DNA from: Rhyacophila brunnea
Lineage: Eukaryota > Arthropoda > Insecta > Trichoptera > Rhyacophilidae
Assembly: GCA_022495005.1 (NCBI GenBank)
Contig: JAGYXB010001324.1
Coordinates: 3,906,001-3,970,000 of the forward strand
DNA: 64,000 nucleotides
Reading direction: 5' to 3'
The translations under genes were made by a program, and so were the position numbers. Under the pieces are notes generated by a model. The model was not told the origin of the DNA, made no database searches, and saw only the letters and a list, made by a program, of their open reading frames with translations. Positions 34,135 to 46,632 of this stretch are shown here, piece after piece; positions within the stretch are counted from its first letter, which is position 1, and every line of letters begins with the position of its first letter.

Positions 34135-35605
34135 GCTCGATATAGAGTATTTATAGAGTTTAGACTGTTTAGCTAGGGTATAGATATATCATCTTCTATA
34201 CTATCAAGTCAGCGCATGCAGACTTGCTAATATAGAAGATGAGAGTTTCCACTTCATAACTTTGCACTCTGGCTCTAGGATGAAAATAATGTAACATATT
34301 CTAAAAATATTTTTTTACATTTATTATTTACTTATTTTCTTATTAATACGCGAGGTAATCAGGCAAAGATACGTAAAAGTGTAAAAAAAGTTATAAAGCA
34401 TATCCTCTACAAGCAGCGAACTCAGAAATAATTCTTTTCTGTGTCTACAAGTCTACACCATGTGGTTTTTGCGCGCTGATGCTATTACATCACGTGTTCT
34501 TTGCATATTGACCTATCACATCAGATACTCTATCGCAGGCACTATTGAGAGGAATGAAAAGTTTTATGTTCTGTTTCTCCTCACATTACTTCACTGCATT
34601 CGGAATTATGGAATTATTTTTGTATATTTCCGTAAAGGTTTAGGCGTTTTAATGGTAATAAAACCCCACACGACATCGAACACACACTGAATTATGTAGT
34701 AGCGGGGAAAAGAAATAAGGGGGCGGGTTTTAGATCAAAAAACGACCGTGGTGACGTAGAAGACTTGATATAAAAGTTCCACTATTAATGGAGCTACAAT
34801 GACTGCCGTATACTTGGAGTACCGAATTAGAAACAGGTCATTTTGGATAGAAGCGGGCGAAGAATTGTTGAAAGATCCGAACATAGATCTATGTATGCTT
34901 ATAGTTTACCTTTTCTCAGTACTCCTGAATACTAAAAAAGGTAGGTTCCCAACCTTTTTCAGTCGTGACCTCCTTTCATAATGATAAAATTATCTGGGAC
35001 CACCCCCGCACATTAGTAAAAAAAATACATGTTTAAGAGATTTATTTATTTATAAACGGTGCATGCACCTACGGATTATCAATCATCACAACCACTCACT
35101 TTTAGTTACTTCTTATCTACATCGAGAATTCATATGTTATATACCTAATAAATATAATGGATAAGTCCGCAAGCATCACATTATTGTATTGCAGCTATAG
35201 CAGAGAATACAAACCAGCTACACACATTAAATGCGCAGAAATTTTGGACACGTAATGCGTTGTGAAAAAATGAAATCCTACAACTTGAGAACTTATAAAA
35301 GAAGAGTTCTAACGATATGGTTTCATAATAACGCACACTGTTTCGGTCAGCAATCTTAAAGGTGGAAATCGCTTTCATAATGGCCTCTTCAAAGAGAAGA
35401 CGGTATTTAAAGAAGAAAATAGAACAAACTATATTTTGGAGTATCGAGGACGTTCTACAGAAATGGCCTTGAGAATTGAAAATATGATTTTTTAACATGT
35501 GGTCCATAATATCTGGTCTACTAGTTAATATAAAAAGGTCGTGTCAAAGTTGTTTGTGTTAATAAATTTGCTCTGTGACTGATCCGACTCATATTTCACA
35601 TTTAT
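34135..35605. other. Non-coding stretch with one hAT-like end
   Basis: GGTTCCCAACCTTTTTCAGTCGTGACC (34942-34968) looks like the inner part of a common hAT terminus, but no inverse was found. The minus-strand 108-codon frame at 35181-35507 has no recognised motif and may belong to that relic. Confidence 0.35.
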
Positions 35606-35610
35606 TTCAT

Positions 35611-36380
35611 CAGGGCTGTCGAAGACATAAATCATAATATATATTTATAATTTTAAATTTTTATTTATAATATATATTATTTAAGTTTTGTGCATCTAAT
35701 GCCGGGTCCACACTGGCAACAAGTTAATTTGCTGGCAACCTCGTTAGATTTTACGATAATTATTGTAAAATTTCTTAAGCAATTATGGTAAGTATCGTAA
35801 AATTTAATGAGGTTGCCAGCAACTTGTTGCCAGTGTGGAAATGGCTTAATATCCACTGTGGTTCACGTAGTGGCATGGACCTGGGGTTAGCTAATTCAGG
35901 AAGTCAACACCCATGATAGAATTTTTTCCAGTTTTGGTTGCATTATATTCCAAAACTCTTCTGTAAAAATCGTTTCCGAGTTTATAAATGGAAATTTCTC
36001 GGTGTACATAGTAAACAAACCTACGAATAAAAAAAGACAAAAAGGAACATACTGATTCATCGCAGTAAAATCTGGTAATCAAATTCGCCATTTTGAAGTG
36101 CGTAATGTGGTCTGTAATGTGTGTTCAAATAATTGATATGGATTAATTATACCATCGTATTATTTTCTCGAAATCATAAACATACTATAATAGTATTTGA
36201 GTATCAACCTATGTTCAATTTGAATTGGGTTATAATAATAATATACCCGTATATATCAATAGTATGTTTGCTACAAAATCCACCCAAGTTATCAGTACGT
36301 ACTTGCACAGGTTTGATTAAAAACCATGATGAAATTAACATTTAAAAATATGAATGCTTAATATTATTTTGACAGCCCTG
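35611..36380. mobile_element. Possible hAT-like relic with 10-bp ends
   Basis: CAGGGCTGTC (35611-35620) and its exact inverse GACAGCCCTG (36371-36380) bound 770 bp. The flanking 8-mers do not match. A minus-strand 66-codon frame (35891-36091) lies inside without recognised motifs. The interval also contains the short MITE at 35701-35846. Confidence 0.4.
35701..35846. mobile_element. Short palindromic MITE, PIF/Harbinger-like
   Basis: About 60-bp inverted arms start GCCGGGTCCACACTGGCAAC and end in the inverse GTTGCCAGTGTGG..ATGGC. AATTTTACGAT-like sequence lies near the loop. The flanks read CTAAT and TTAAT, compatible with a TAA target, but the boundary is uncertain by a base. The class is inferred from the target and end type. 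Confidence 0.65.
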
Positions 36381-36384
36381 TTTT

Positions 36385-37675
36385 CTGATCGGCTTCATCT
36401 CGCAGGTGTTCATAAAATAATAATAATTCTCCGCGCGGCAGAAATTATCAGTAATAATAATAATATTTCTTGAAATAAAATCTCCGATGATTAGTGATTT
36501 TTGCGAAAAGATCGATTTAAATTGACGTAGTTACGACGCCGAGGTCCTTTTTATACTGAATTATATTTGAACGGCGGGCTCTTCAGCGGGCCCTTAATCG
36601 TATATGAAAGTGGCATGTAGCGAGGAATACTACTATTAATTATTCCTTAATCGTCTCAATCAGGAGCTCGCTGTTAACTCATTTTTTTCCGCATGTAATT
36701 TTGGATCCACACTCTTGAGAGTAATTGAGAATGTGTAATTTTCAGAACTCGCCAAAATCAACGTCAAATCGTTTAAAAAGCCTACTAAATATCGGACTAA
36801 TTTTCGACAATGGACAAATTCAGCAGGTTTATTTTCATGCAGCATCAAATCCATATAAACTAATTATGATTTTCATTGCAAAGCGATGGCATCCGGCTAA
36901 ATAGTATACATTATTAAGGTAATCAGAGAAATGACGCGTTTGTTTAATTGATAATATAAAATATATACAAACGTTTTAGGAAGGAGGAATGAACATATTG
37001 AATTTTCTCAGTTTGTCAACAAGTGAATTTTGAACAAATTTTAAAACTAAATCCTGAAATGTGAAAGTGGAACGTCTCCGTTAACAAACCGTGTTTCAAG
37101 GATGGAATACACTGAACCATCCAAATTATTTTTTTTCAGCATGCCGGAATGGAATTGGATCATGTTTACTGTCAAACTGAGTTGGTGGGCAATCAAACGT
37201 GTAAAATGACGCTGCATCCTTCAGACTTAAGCATCTAAGGGACCAGGCTGACAATTATTTGTATTTCAATAAAATGTATTGGGAACTACTTACATAATAT
37301 TATATTCAATGCAGACGGTATAATGCAATTGCTGATACAGAAATATCCATGCCAAATTTATCCAGGAAACGGCGATTCTTACCTGTAACAAAATTAAAAA
37401 AAACCTTGTAGCTATATGACATTACCTACATGTAAAGTACTTAAGTATTTATATAAATTTTAATTAAACCACAATAATTGTACATTTATCTAATTTATCA
37501 CAATATTAAATAATGTTATTAATTATTAAATAATGTTTTATGGATAACTTTAACATTAAATAAATGAGTCTTGAACACATTAGCAATAATGTGTTCACGT
37601 GTTCATACTTAAATTTGCTTCGTCAAATAACTCGTGGCTGAGGATCGTGCCCACATTTAAACTTACATTATTTAC
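36385..37675. other. AT-rich non-coding stretch, nothing recognised
   Basis: I see no coding or repeat structure. Confidence 0.35.
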
Positions 37676-37678
37676 ACC

Positions 37679-37915
37679 CGCGATGGCCGCGTGGCTTAAG
37701 CGCCGGTCTATAGTGTCGAGGGTCCCAGGTTCGAATCCTGGGTCTGGCAAGTACACATATTGTTTTTCAATTTGTGTATGAGTCAGAGTATGGACCTAAT
37801 AGGTTGAGCAAGTGGCTGACATCCATTTCTTGTAAAAATAAAATCTGTTAATACAAACCTCCACTCCTTGGAGGCCCATATGATCCTATTAGGATCGGAC
37901 ATGGTCGAAAGAAAG
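37679..37915 (+). mobile_element. tRNA-derived SINE, best copy
   Basis: The tRNA-like head has box A TGGCTTAAGCG (37692-37702) and a perfect box B GGTTCGAATCC (37728-37738). Box B sits in a T-arm whose stem CCCAGG/CCTGGG pairs fully. The family body follows (GAGTCAGAGTATGGACCTAA, CAAGTGGCTGACATCCATTT, a CCTCCACTCCTTGGAGG hairpin, ATTAGGATCGGACATGGTC), then a purine-rich GAAAGAAAGAAGAAAAATAA tail. Other copies are at 17485, 28951 and 63719. Transcription by pol III and retroposition by a partner LINE are expected from the class. Confidence 0.9.
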
Positions 37916-37919
37916 AAGA

Positions 37920-40900
37920 AAAATAATAAAAAGTATTAATTAATTTTAATATTTCTTTACAAGTAATGGAGAATATAAAAGAATTGCAGTTTACTTGTAT
38001 CCAGTACACTAAAATAATTATTAAACCTGATTGCGATCGAATTTTTTTTTACCCACAATACATTGGTATCTAGGTACTTATAGATATTTCGCGAGATTAG
38101 AATGACGAGGTATGGTTTCATAGAAGTAGCGTTTACATTGAACTTGATTAATAATATAAAAACAACCAACAAAATCTGTACAATATAATATGCAAGAAGC
38201 AGGGAACACAGATCTTTTCTGTGGCAAGAACTTTTGTTTGCCAAAAATATGTTAGTTACCTATAAGAGGTTAACAGCACAACATACATAAATAAGTCCAC
38301 AGGCGGTGGGAATGAGATAATTGCAGTTTTATTTTGATGATAATGTTCATTTTTTATAGGTATATATGTAGGTAGGTATACTATAAATAATGTTTCTGGA
38401 GGTCAATAGTTTATTATATAATAAGATTTCAAACGGGCTAATTATTATTAATTCACTAAGTTCGATTTTTTTTGTGGATTTATATTATGTTTTTTTTTAA
38501 CTACTTATATGTATTTGTCGACAAAACGGACATATCCATGTTGCGATTTGAAACCCTCACGATCCTATCACTATCTATACCAAGAATATCTGCCACAGCG
38601 GAATAAAAAAAAAACAGTAGATAATATTTGTGTTAGAACATTTTAAATATTCGTAAATAGTTTTTATACAATGTTTATTTGTTCACACACATGTATTTTG
38701 GTGAGTGAAAAGAGTGAAAACGTAATGAATGGTGTTAAAGTATAAATTACCCAGATGTGGTGAGTGCTTAAGACTGTATAATATTATTCACAGCGCCATA
38801 ATCATAATCCCAAATATTATGTCAAATTAATAACGCCATATATATTACAATAAAGGCTTAAAAGGTGGGCGTAGTACCATATCCCTACGTTATTAAACGT
38901 GGTCGAATATTTTGACTTTGACTACGTTCCACCTATGGATTCCGGTCATTCTCACATCCACCTCCTTCTGTGACCTTTCTGAATAATTTGCGGTGGTTTT
39001 CAAACTTTTTTGTTTCATTACCAAGCTTTACTTACCTAAATTTAATTTGGTGTTTATCACCGAAAAAAATGTTCCGTCCACAATCAAGGGCGAGGCGTTT
39101 TAGCTTTACATTTCAAGAAAAATCAAAGTACTGTTAGCTTTTCCGCTAGAAATGAAAATTCCGTTCACAATCGAGGACGAGAGCTTTTATTTTAGCTTTT
39201 CGATCAACTATTTTCATTCATACCGTAATCAAGACATGAACGCATTTTCGATTTCTAAAAAAACTCGAGACCTTTTTTTATTTTTTTGAATAGCACCGCA
39301 AGACTATGAGTTGCTTGCAGAGCGCTGCGGCGTACAGTTGGAGTACGACTAATTAAATAATATTTATTATGTCACCAAGAAATAACATTAGGAAATAATA
39401 TAAATATTAATATAAATATAATATTTTTTTGTGTTCTTTGTTGTGTCAGTGTGGCCATTCAAAGCATCGGCGTAAAAAATATTATGATGTTAAGATTTAC
39501 ATAGGTAATAACAAATTAAGTAAAATAGTTAGGTATAGTTATTACTGAATACATTGATACAAAATTTAAGAATGTAAGATTCTTTTTATTGAATGTTCCT
39601 CTTAAAATGGTGTATTTATTTGACAAATGATAAGAACACTCAGCCGCATAGGAAAAGGTGTGATTTCAAATTCTACACAATGTATTTTTTCTAGTAGTTA
39701 TTTTAAATAATGGAAGTTAAACATTGCAGTTGATTTCGTTATAATGTTCCCGATAATACTACCGGAATTATTCCGTGAAATAGACCAACTGGCTAGCAGT
39801 GTTCGGCTTTTGTGAGTGACCTTACGCACTAATTAATGGCATCCAACATGCGAGAGGTCAACCGATTGTGCGGCGTACCTACCGGCCGGACCAAACTTCA
39901 CAAAAATGCCTATTGCATAACATTAATAATATGTTCATTATTATTTTCATTTTAGTTGCATTTTTAATAAAAACTCAAAAGTAAATTGGTGGGTAGTATT
40001 CCTGGATAAAATCTTTTTTTAAATAATGTTTGTAGTTAGCCAACGTGTGTAGAGGTAACATTATCGATTGGAGTTCTAGAACTAAATCTTTTAGAGAGAT
40101 ACAGCGTTTGGTAGAAATTCATGCTAATTTAAGAAATGTTAGTATTTATTTTGGATAATAGATACATATTTCACAACACGTTTTTCGCTTACATAGCAAG
40201 TTTTATCAAGTTAAAAAGTATTTGAATTTTCTAAATTCGACTGACATAAAAGTTACTAATGTATTTTCACATCAAAATGACTGACGGTTTTAGACATAAA
40301 GGCGGACATTGTTACATTTAGATACCTTTTTTCTGTTAAGCTATTAACATAGACTAAACAGTTATGTAACAAATAACACAGTGAAAAATTATTATAATAA
40401 TCTATCAACTTTGGCTTCTTCAAACCGAATTTTAAAATAAACATATTAATCTGTAAATTGAAGAGGCAGATAATTAAATATTGCACTCACATTTATACAA
40501 TATTGTTTACCTTTAATTTGGTGTAGGCACTTATTCACTTTTAAACTATGAATACAGTGCCACCCCTCCGTCTTTTTATTTAGGACAGTCCTGTATTTGA
40601 CCATCATATCCTTTAGGTTTATTGACAGACCGTCGCATCTTTGCGGAAAATGATTATAGGAAAATAAAGAAAAAAAAATAAAAGGGCCTTTAAGGGATAT
40701 GTTTTTAGAGCTAAAAATAAAAAGTGTTCTTGACCTAAAATGTGGAAGGATTTTTTTATCTGGCCGGTAAGGCTGATTGTATTGAGAAAAAATATTTCCT
40801 AAAATTCAAGAAAATGTTTAAAAACCCAGAATGTCGCCCATTTCCGCCAAAAAGTACTTTAAAGTACCTATCTACGATGCGTATTATATGTCAAACCAGG

Positions 40901-41620
40901 CGAGATAACATCATTGGTTGTAGCCATCGAAATGTTGAATTGAAAAAGCATGCTTGTCTATGGGAACTTGATAAATAAGGAGGTTTGAGGGTACATTACT
41001 GACAAATTTCACCCCTCTACCTTAGAAGACAACCGCGACTCAAATGTCAACAAGTCTAATTAAGACCTGAATGTTCGACTAGTCGTGTTATGTCAACAGA
41101 TGAATGCATTAGTAATGCAGCGATTTATCAGTCGAAATTGAGGAGGAACAGAGTGGTGCCTGTATGGGTCGTCTCTAAAGCTTCGATTAAGTGAAATAAT
41201 TGTGTTATTTATTTTGTTTCCACAATTATTGACAAATTTTAGAGTCCTTGAAGAGTAAACGACGATACAAGGCACTGTGTCAAATAATAATATGTCGGTA
41301 TGATATATTATACTTTTACGTTTAAAAATCATATTTGACAATAAGAAGCACTATAGTATTACTATTCTAAAAGCAAGCGTCGAATTTTGTTAAAAAAAAA
41401 AACACACATACACCGACGACTTTTTGTGTTTGAACGGCCGTGACATGACCGATTTTTTTACCTGTCGTCTTTTGCCAAGCTGGTTCGTTAACACTGAGTG
41501 CTGCCTAAGATATTTTTTAGATTAAAATTTAATAAAAAAAAATGGTACTAAGCACTATTGCATAATTGCATTGTACCTAATACTGAATTATATAAGTCGG
41601 CTTATGCATGATATTTTATG
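37920..41620. other. AT-rich non-coding stretch
   Basis: A 23-bp imperfect direct repeat, TTCCGTYCACAATCRAGG followed by RCGAG, occurs at 39072 and 39159. GGTGGTTTTCAAACTTTTT (38993-39011) looks like a hAT end without a partner. Several 60-95-codon frames (37957-38244 minus, 40256-40486 minus, 40742-40978 plus, 41093-41341 minus) show no motif. Confidence 0.35.
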
Positions 41621-41626
41621 AATCAG

Positions 41627-41857
41627 CAGGGCTCGAAATGGACCGAAGCGCCGTTCCGATTCGTGAAATCGGTAAAATTATCGCTCCGTCTCGTGAAAAA
41701 AAATATTTTGACCGTCTGATCTAGATAGGCCATATTATATAAAATCTAACACACTTCTTTTTATAAAATAGGTACACATAAAATTTAATAACTATGTAAA
41801 TATCTTCAGAAAATTATCGAGCGCTCCGGTTCGTAAACATTTCCATTTCTAGCGCTG
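41627..41857. mobile_element. hAT MITE, CAGGGCTCGAAATGG family, copy 1
   Basis: It begins CAGGGCTCGAAATGG and ends in the inverse CCATTTCTAGCGCTG. It is an inverted match to 53338-53564, sharing GAGCGCTCCGGTTCGTAAAC, an ATCTAGATAGGCCATATTAT block and GATTCGTGAAATC. Flanks TGAATCAG and TGCATCAG are similar but would need the right end trimmed by two bases. Confidence 0.8.
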
Positions 41858-41864
41858 CATCAGA

Positions 41865-42905
41865 CCCTACTGCCGCGTTCTCACGTGGCAATTTTTGTCG
41901 TTCAACTGTCTGTTGAATATTGAATAAGAAATCAAAAGTAGCGATTTAAGTTTAAACGATAATCGTAATCAAGATGGCGCTAGGTGAAACAAACAAGTTT
42001 GACGTAACGAGGCGAGTTGTAATCACTTTGGTTACTTTCTGAAACTACGTAACTAGTTGAATCGAATGATGATTCATTATTGAAACGATAAAAGTAGAAA
42101 ATACTTTAACTTCGTTCAATTCCCGTTCGTAATAATAGATAATAATATGTTTCAAGGACAACGATATACTAAGAAGGGAACACAGTGATTTTTTCCTGAT
42201 ACATGCAGCACTCATCCGAATAGAACTGTTCCAAACAGTCGTTGCATAGCAACAAGGTATTACATCTTACTACGGAACGTGTGAAATCATTTATTATAAT
42301 GTGTTCTTCTCAAAGCGAATACCTACATTTTTTCTATACAATTTGAAGGCGAAATCATGGTATCCTGCCTCCCAGACAAATCTGTGGAAAAATTATCTTA
42401 TTTTACAACATAGAAGTTGAATTGCTTGAATGAGTAGGTACAATTTTAACGAAAGCCTTTTGAAACTTATGTATCTTTAGAATCACGTAGGCGTAGAAAT
42501 CTAATATAATATGTAAAGATATTATTACAGCAATAAATCAATTCGCATTCCGAATGGGAATAGTTGAAGCAACATTCGCGTGGAATATCTGGCATTCCCA
42601 GTATGCACGATTAGAACAAAACACAACGGCATCCGTTGAATGATTTTTTTCTGCTGGTGGTAAGAACTCTCATAGTATCATTTGGACCGCAAGAAATCAA
42701 AAAATCGCTTTACCTACACTCGACAGCTTGCAGCCACAGGTTGCTACGTTTTTATGGTTGCTTGCGGATCGTGTGAGCAGGTTCTAAAACTCAGAGCTTT
42801 ACGCTTAGCTTCGAACACATCCTTGCAGCGGGTAGGTACCTACCGAATGTGCGATAGTAGGACACCAGAAACGAGGATTTTAACGTGAACGTGCAATGTA
42901 CAATT
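41865..42905. other. Non-coding stretch
   Basis: GTTGCATAGCAAC (near 42241) is a palindrome close to an RFX site but one base short. A 14-bp palindrome GGTAGGTACCTACC lies at 42831-42844. No gene was recognised. Confidence 0.35.
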
Positions 42906-42914
42906 CGTTTAAAT

Positions 42915-43612
42915 CAGTGTTCTTCAACCTTTTAACACCCGCGGCCCGGTGAACTTAAGAGATATATTTCGCGGACCGGTATTAGCCAGAAATGATAACG
43001 ATTATAAATAGAATTTTATTTATTAAATCTTATATTTTTAAATTATAACTTTTGGTTAGTGCCACATCTGCTGCTGGTTCTTTGTAAGCAAATTTGATAA
43101 ACGTGGTTGCAGCATCATTTCTGATCCATTCGATTTCTCTGTTTGGTTTTTATTACTAACATAGATGAAAAATTCTTTTCACATAAATAGGAAGTCGAAA
43201 AAAATGCCAATAATCTGATCATAATTCAGGGATGGATATTATTTATCAAGGGATATTCAAAATTGAGACAATGATTGCATTTTATGTCTGGACACCAGAG
43301 TGAGATCAGAAGATAACTCGATCAGCTTTTCTTTCTCACGACGATCAAGTTTAGTGAGCAATATCTTCCAAAAAGAGATTATTAATCCAGCGGTTAGAGG
43401 TCCGCCTTATATATTATTATATAAATATTCATTAAAGTTTTCACCTAGCGCTTTTAAAAAGTGTTGGCTTCTGATGTTGAATATGACTTTCTGGTTAATG
43501 TCAGCAGCATTCAAAAAATCTCCCAGCATTTCATCCAGATCGGTTGATAGGATGGTGAAAGCTTTTGCGGACCGGTTATAAATTCTTGCGGACCAGCGGT
43601 TGAAGAACAGTG
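42915..43612. mobile_element. hAT transposon remnant, 698 bp
   Basis: It is flanked by a perfect 8-bp duplication, GTTTAAAT, at 42907-42914 and 43613-43620. The ends CAGTGTTCTTCAACC and (inverted) CACTGTTCTTCAACC match except for one base. Inner copies of GCGGACCGGT lie near each end. A piece of transposase C-terminus survives on the minus strand at 43115-43201, so this is an internally deleted copy of an autonomous element rather than a pure MITE. Confidence 0.92.
43115..43201 (-). pseudogene. hAT transposase C-terminal fragment
   Basis: The frame reads FSTSYLCEKNFSSMLVIKTK then QRNRMDQK and a stop. hAT transposases of the ZBED5/SCAND3-like group have 'FPTSYLCE.GFS.L..IKTK.RNRL' in the C-terminal dimerisation region. 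The short frame begins out of the 43300-43500 part, whose minus-strand reading is broken by many stops. No catalytic residues remain. Confidence 0.8.
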
Positions 43613-43621
43613 GTTTAAATA

Positions 43622-44085
43622 ATGATAATAATTTCCTCCGTAATAAGCTAATAAAAAGTAAAAAAAAAATAATAAAACTAAATAATTGATCGTATAAACG
43701 TATTTACTCCCGATCAAATGCGAATTCCCCAATCATGTTTTCAGCGCATGTCCCCGACGCTCATTTTCCTCATGTAACCCCATTTTCATATACCTACTAC
43801 ACTCTGGAACCAATTTATTAGACACCGCGGCTGTACTACATTCTACATCTAGTTCAAGGATGGCCAAAGTATCATGTTATAAGGAAATTCTTTTCACTTC
43901 GCTAAATCGCTTCTTTTATGGGAATAATTATATAGGTAGTCTGATAGTGAATTATTATCATAAGGTCTATCTATGTCAATGGTGGAGAACATTATTTGGT
44001 AAGTACTTTTTAATAAAAATCAAAGAAAGATTGAAAAAATATTATACAGCCAATATTCTATTTCTTTTTTAACTATTAGGTAATA
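43622..44085. other. Non-coding stretch, nothing recognised
   Basis: I see no coding or repeat structure. Confidence 0.35.
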
Positions 44086-44087
44086 TA

Positions 44088-44585
44088 TACGACCATGGCC
44101 CCCCAAGGGGAAGGCTGATATGGCTCTAGCCTGTGGTTCCGGGCATAGAGGGGGCCCGACGTGGCAGATCGACCAGTTAAGTGAGATAAACACACTACAA
44201 ATTTGCTGATAAAAAAGTCGCCTGCGGTGCGCTATTTTCCTTAATGCTATGGCTATGTGATGCAATTCGATGCGATATGATGATTGATATGATTAAATGA
44301 TAATTCACATGTAGAAAATTATTAATTGTAGGGTCGCATATAACTTGACCACCACAAAAGCGGGTCACGATCAGTACTTCATAATTGAATGCCGAGTGCC
44401 CACACAGTGAATACACAGAACGCCCATAATTATAGGTACTTCGCGGAACAATTGGGTTCCATTGGGGATACCATTTAGGCAACACTAAAGTGTAGAACAT
44501 CACACTGCCCTTAACCTTAGTGATAGATATTGGGGGCCCGCCAAACATCCTGGGCTGGGACCCGCTTCAGGATGTGGGGGGCATG
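44088..44585 (-). repeat. Unassigned interspersed repeat, copy 2
   Basis: It is the inverted match of 27865-28440 and the more compact of the two. From the right it has GCCCCCCACATCC, TTTGGCGGGCCCCCA, GATGTTCTACACT, GTGAATTATCATTTAATCAT, ACTTAACTGGTCGA and GGGCCCCC, ending GGGGGGCCATGG. The inner CACTCGGCATTCAATTATGA also aligns with CACTCAGCATTCTATTATGA in copy 1. I see no frame. Confidence 0.65.
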
Positions 44586-44589
44586 TATA

Positions 44590-45235
44590 CGACAATATAT
44601 TTGAGATGCATTCTGCAGTTTTTTTGGACATATTGTTTGGCGCGGACCGGATAACCTGGAGAGACTGGTGGTTTTGAGTAGCCCCCAGGGAAGGTGAAGT
44701 AGAGGAGAGCGTCAGCGCACTCCAGCGACCAAGTGAAGGAGCTGACTGGGTGCAGCCTTCACTCGACCCTGAGAGAAGCAGAGGATTTCAAAGGTGGTTA
44801 CGAACCTCAGCCATGGGGAACGACCAAGAGAAGAGAGGTAATATATAACTCTCTGAATTATTATAACGTGAAGCGGATTCAAATAATCGAAACATATCGA
44901 TGGAGCACAGAAGTAGGATTTATAAAAATTAATGACATAATTATATGAAAATCGCTGGCGACTTTTTTACTATCCGTGAAACACACTGCTTTACCTTTAT
45001 GGCATGCATGTAACGTGTAAATAATTATATTCTATTATGAATTGCTCATGATCAATATCTTTACTGACCGCCATCTTTAATCCATTACGTGACACAGGGC
45101 ACCCGCCACCGTTTTAAACAAAAAACATCGAGTATCAATTTAATGTCTTCATTTAAAATTCCACAGGATAATATTATATTAGTACTCCAGGACTGATTTT
45201 TTCATCGAAAATGCATGACATGATCACTTATTAAA
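44590..45235. other. Non-coding stretch with a GC-richer part
   Basis: Positions 44640-44840 are GC-richer and read GGYEPQPWGTTKRRE in one plus frame. This is reminiscent of LINE tails but too short to assign. The rest is AT-rich. Confidence 0.3.
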
Positions 45236-45238
45236 TTT

Positions 45239-45941
45239 AAAAAAAAAAATCGTTTAGGTAGGTACATATTCAAACACGCGCGTTAACATCATTTTATTCC
45301 CTACTTCAATTATAGTTCGTCAATTTATGGCTACGGCCGTATGTTGTAGCTTAACTACTGAGGAATGCCAAAAGAAATGGCGTATTTCAAAAAAACACTA
45401 CCTTATTCTTAGGTCAATAATTATTATAAAGCAATCATTATTCGTAGGATGTTTATCACACTTGAATGGTCAAAGACATAGCTTATAATTAGTATCTTTA
45501 GAATTATCTTCAAATGTGTTAATCTTGCCCATTTTTTGAATAATAAAATGCCTAATTCTTGTCAAATTTTGGATCACAGAGATTATCAATATAACTTTTT
45601 ATCGTAAATATTTCACTATAATAATGTCGATATAAATTATACTGGTGGTTTTATAAATGCGTTTAAAAATTAATAAAAGTAAAAAATCTTAACACCACTG
45701 CACATTTATGTACTGAAATATGACTATATTCTAAAACATTAGAGCGAGAGGTTTAAAAGAATACTATTTTATGTAATAAAAATACTTTATGCAGTCATCA
45801 AATGTTTAAAATAAATATAACGGATAATAAGGCTTCAAAATTATATAAATAGATTATCTACAACGTTTAAGGTATGTCCAGGATCATGCTTTGAAAATAT
45901 AAAAAAAGCTCCATTTTGACCCACGCTGAGCACGTCCGCCC
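45239..45941. mobile_element. TTAA foldback element, single-arm copy
   Basis: It contains the loop (T/A run with TCGTTTAGGT) and one full arm, ending GACCCACGCTGAGCACGTCC then GCCC at 45941, followed by TTAA (45942-45945). The arm matches 49344-50024 throughout. The other arm is missing, and the left boundary lies in TTAAA-rich sequence, so the left TTAA cannot be fixed. Confidence 0.75.
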
Positions 45942-45949
45942 TTAAGCGC

Positions 45950-46620
45950 CAGTCATCCTATACGTGTACCGGGGTTATTAAAAGAGAGTAATTTAAATAT
46001 GTAAATTTACATAATTTTGTTATTGCGTACAGCATTGAGTCGGTAAGAAAATCTGTTTGTTTTGAATGCACTGTCCTACTAAACCCTTATTGACCTTACA
46101 GATAACACTATCAAAGAAGTTGGTTTTAAATAGTTTTATTTCTGATAACGATATTTTAAAAATATCACATCTAGTTGGTCGTTAGATACAATTATACTAC
46201 TATTTCCTCGTATGATACATTATTATATGAAATTAGGTGCTGAAAACTGCAATTAATTATCATTCTTTTTTCTGCATACAAATCGTGCGAAGGTCCTTTA
46301 ATAGACTACATCAATATTATATTGCGTATTAAATTATTAGGGAAATCAAGCTATCGTTCAAAATATGTGTACAGAGCAGCTAGAGTGCTAGCAACATGTA
46401 AAAAGCTGCCCGCCTGCCCATGGCGAGCCACACGACGCAGCAACTTTTCCCTCTCTGTACACCGTGCAACACAAGGTATTGCTCCTACAATCGCTACGGT
46501 GGAAAGGCGGAAAGGAATTATATATATCATTATATGCCAGTATATGCTATGAGAAATACCGCTCCAACGTGTTTTTTCACTGATTTCCAATGATTTGATG
46601 AAGTAGAGAAGATTTATTTT
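45950..46620. other. Non-coding stretch with GC-rich part
   Basis: Positions 46370-46515 are GC-rich, with frames on both strands (46322-46552 plus, 46351-46743 minus) that lack motifs. The minus frame runs into the hAT MITE and is not a gene. Confidence 0.3.
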
Positions 46621-46632
46621 ATGTGTTATATC

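Noticed and set aside
41619..41865. Exact 8-bp target duplication for the hAT MITE copy 1
   Set aside because: TGAATCAG and TGCATCAG are similar, but the right one overlaps the terminal TG of the element, so the duplication is not secure.
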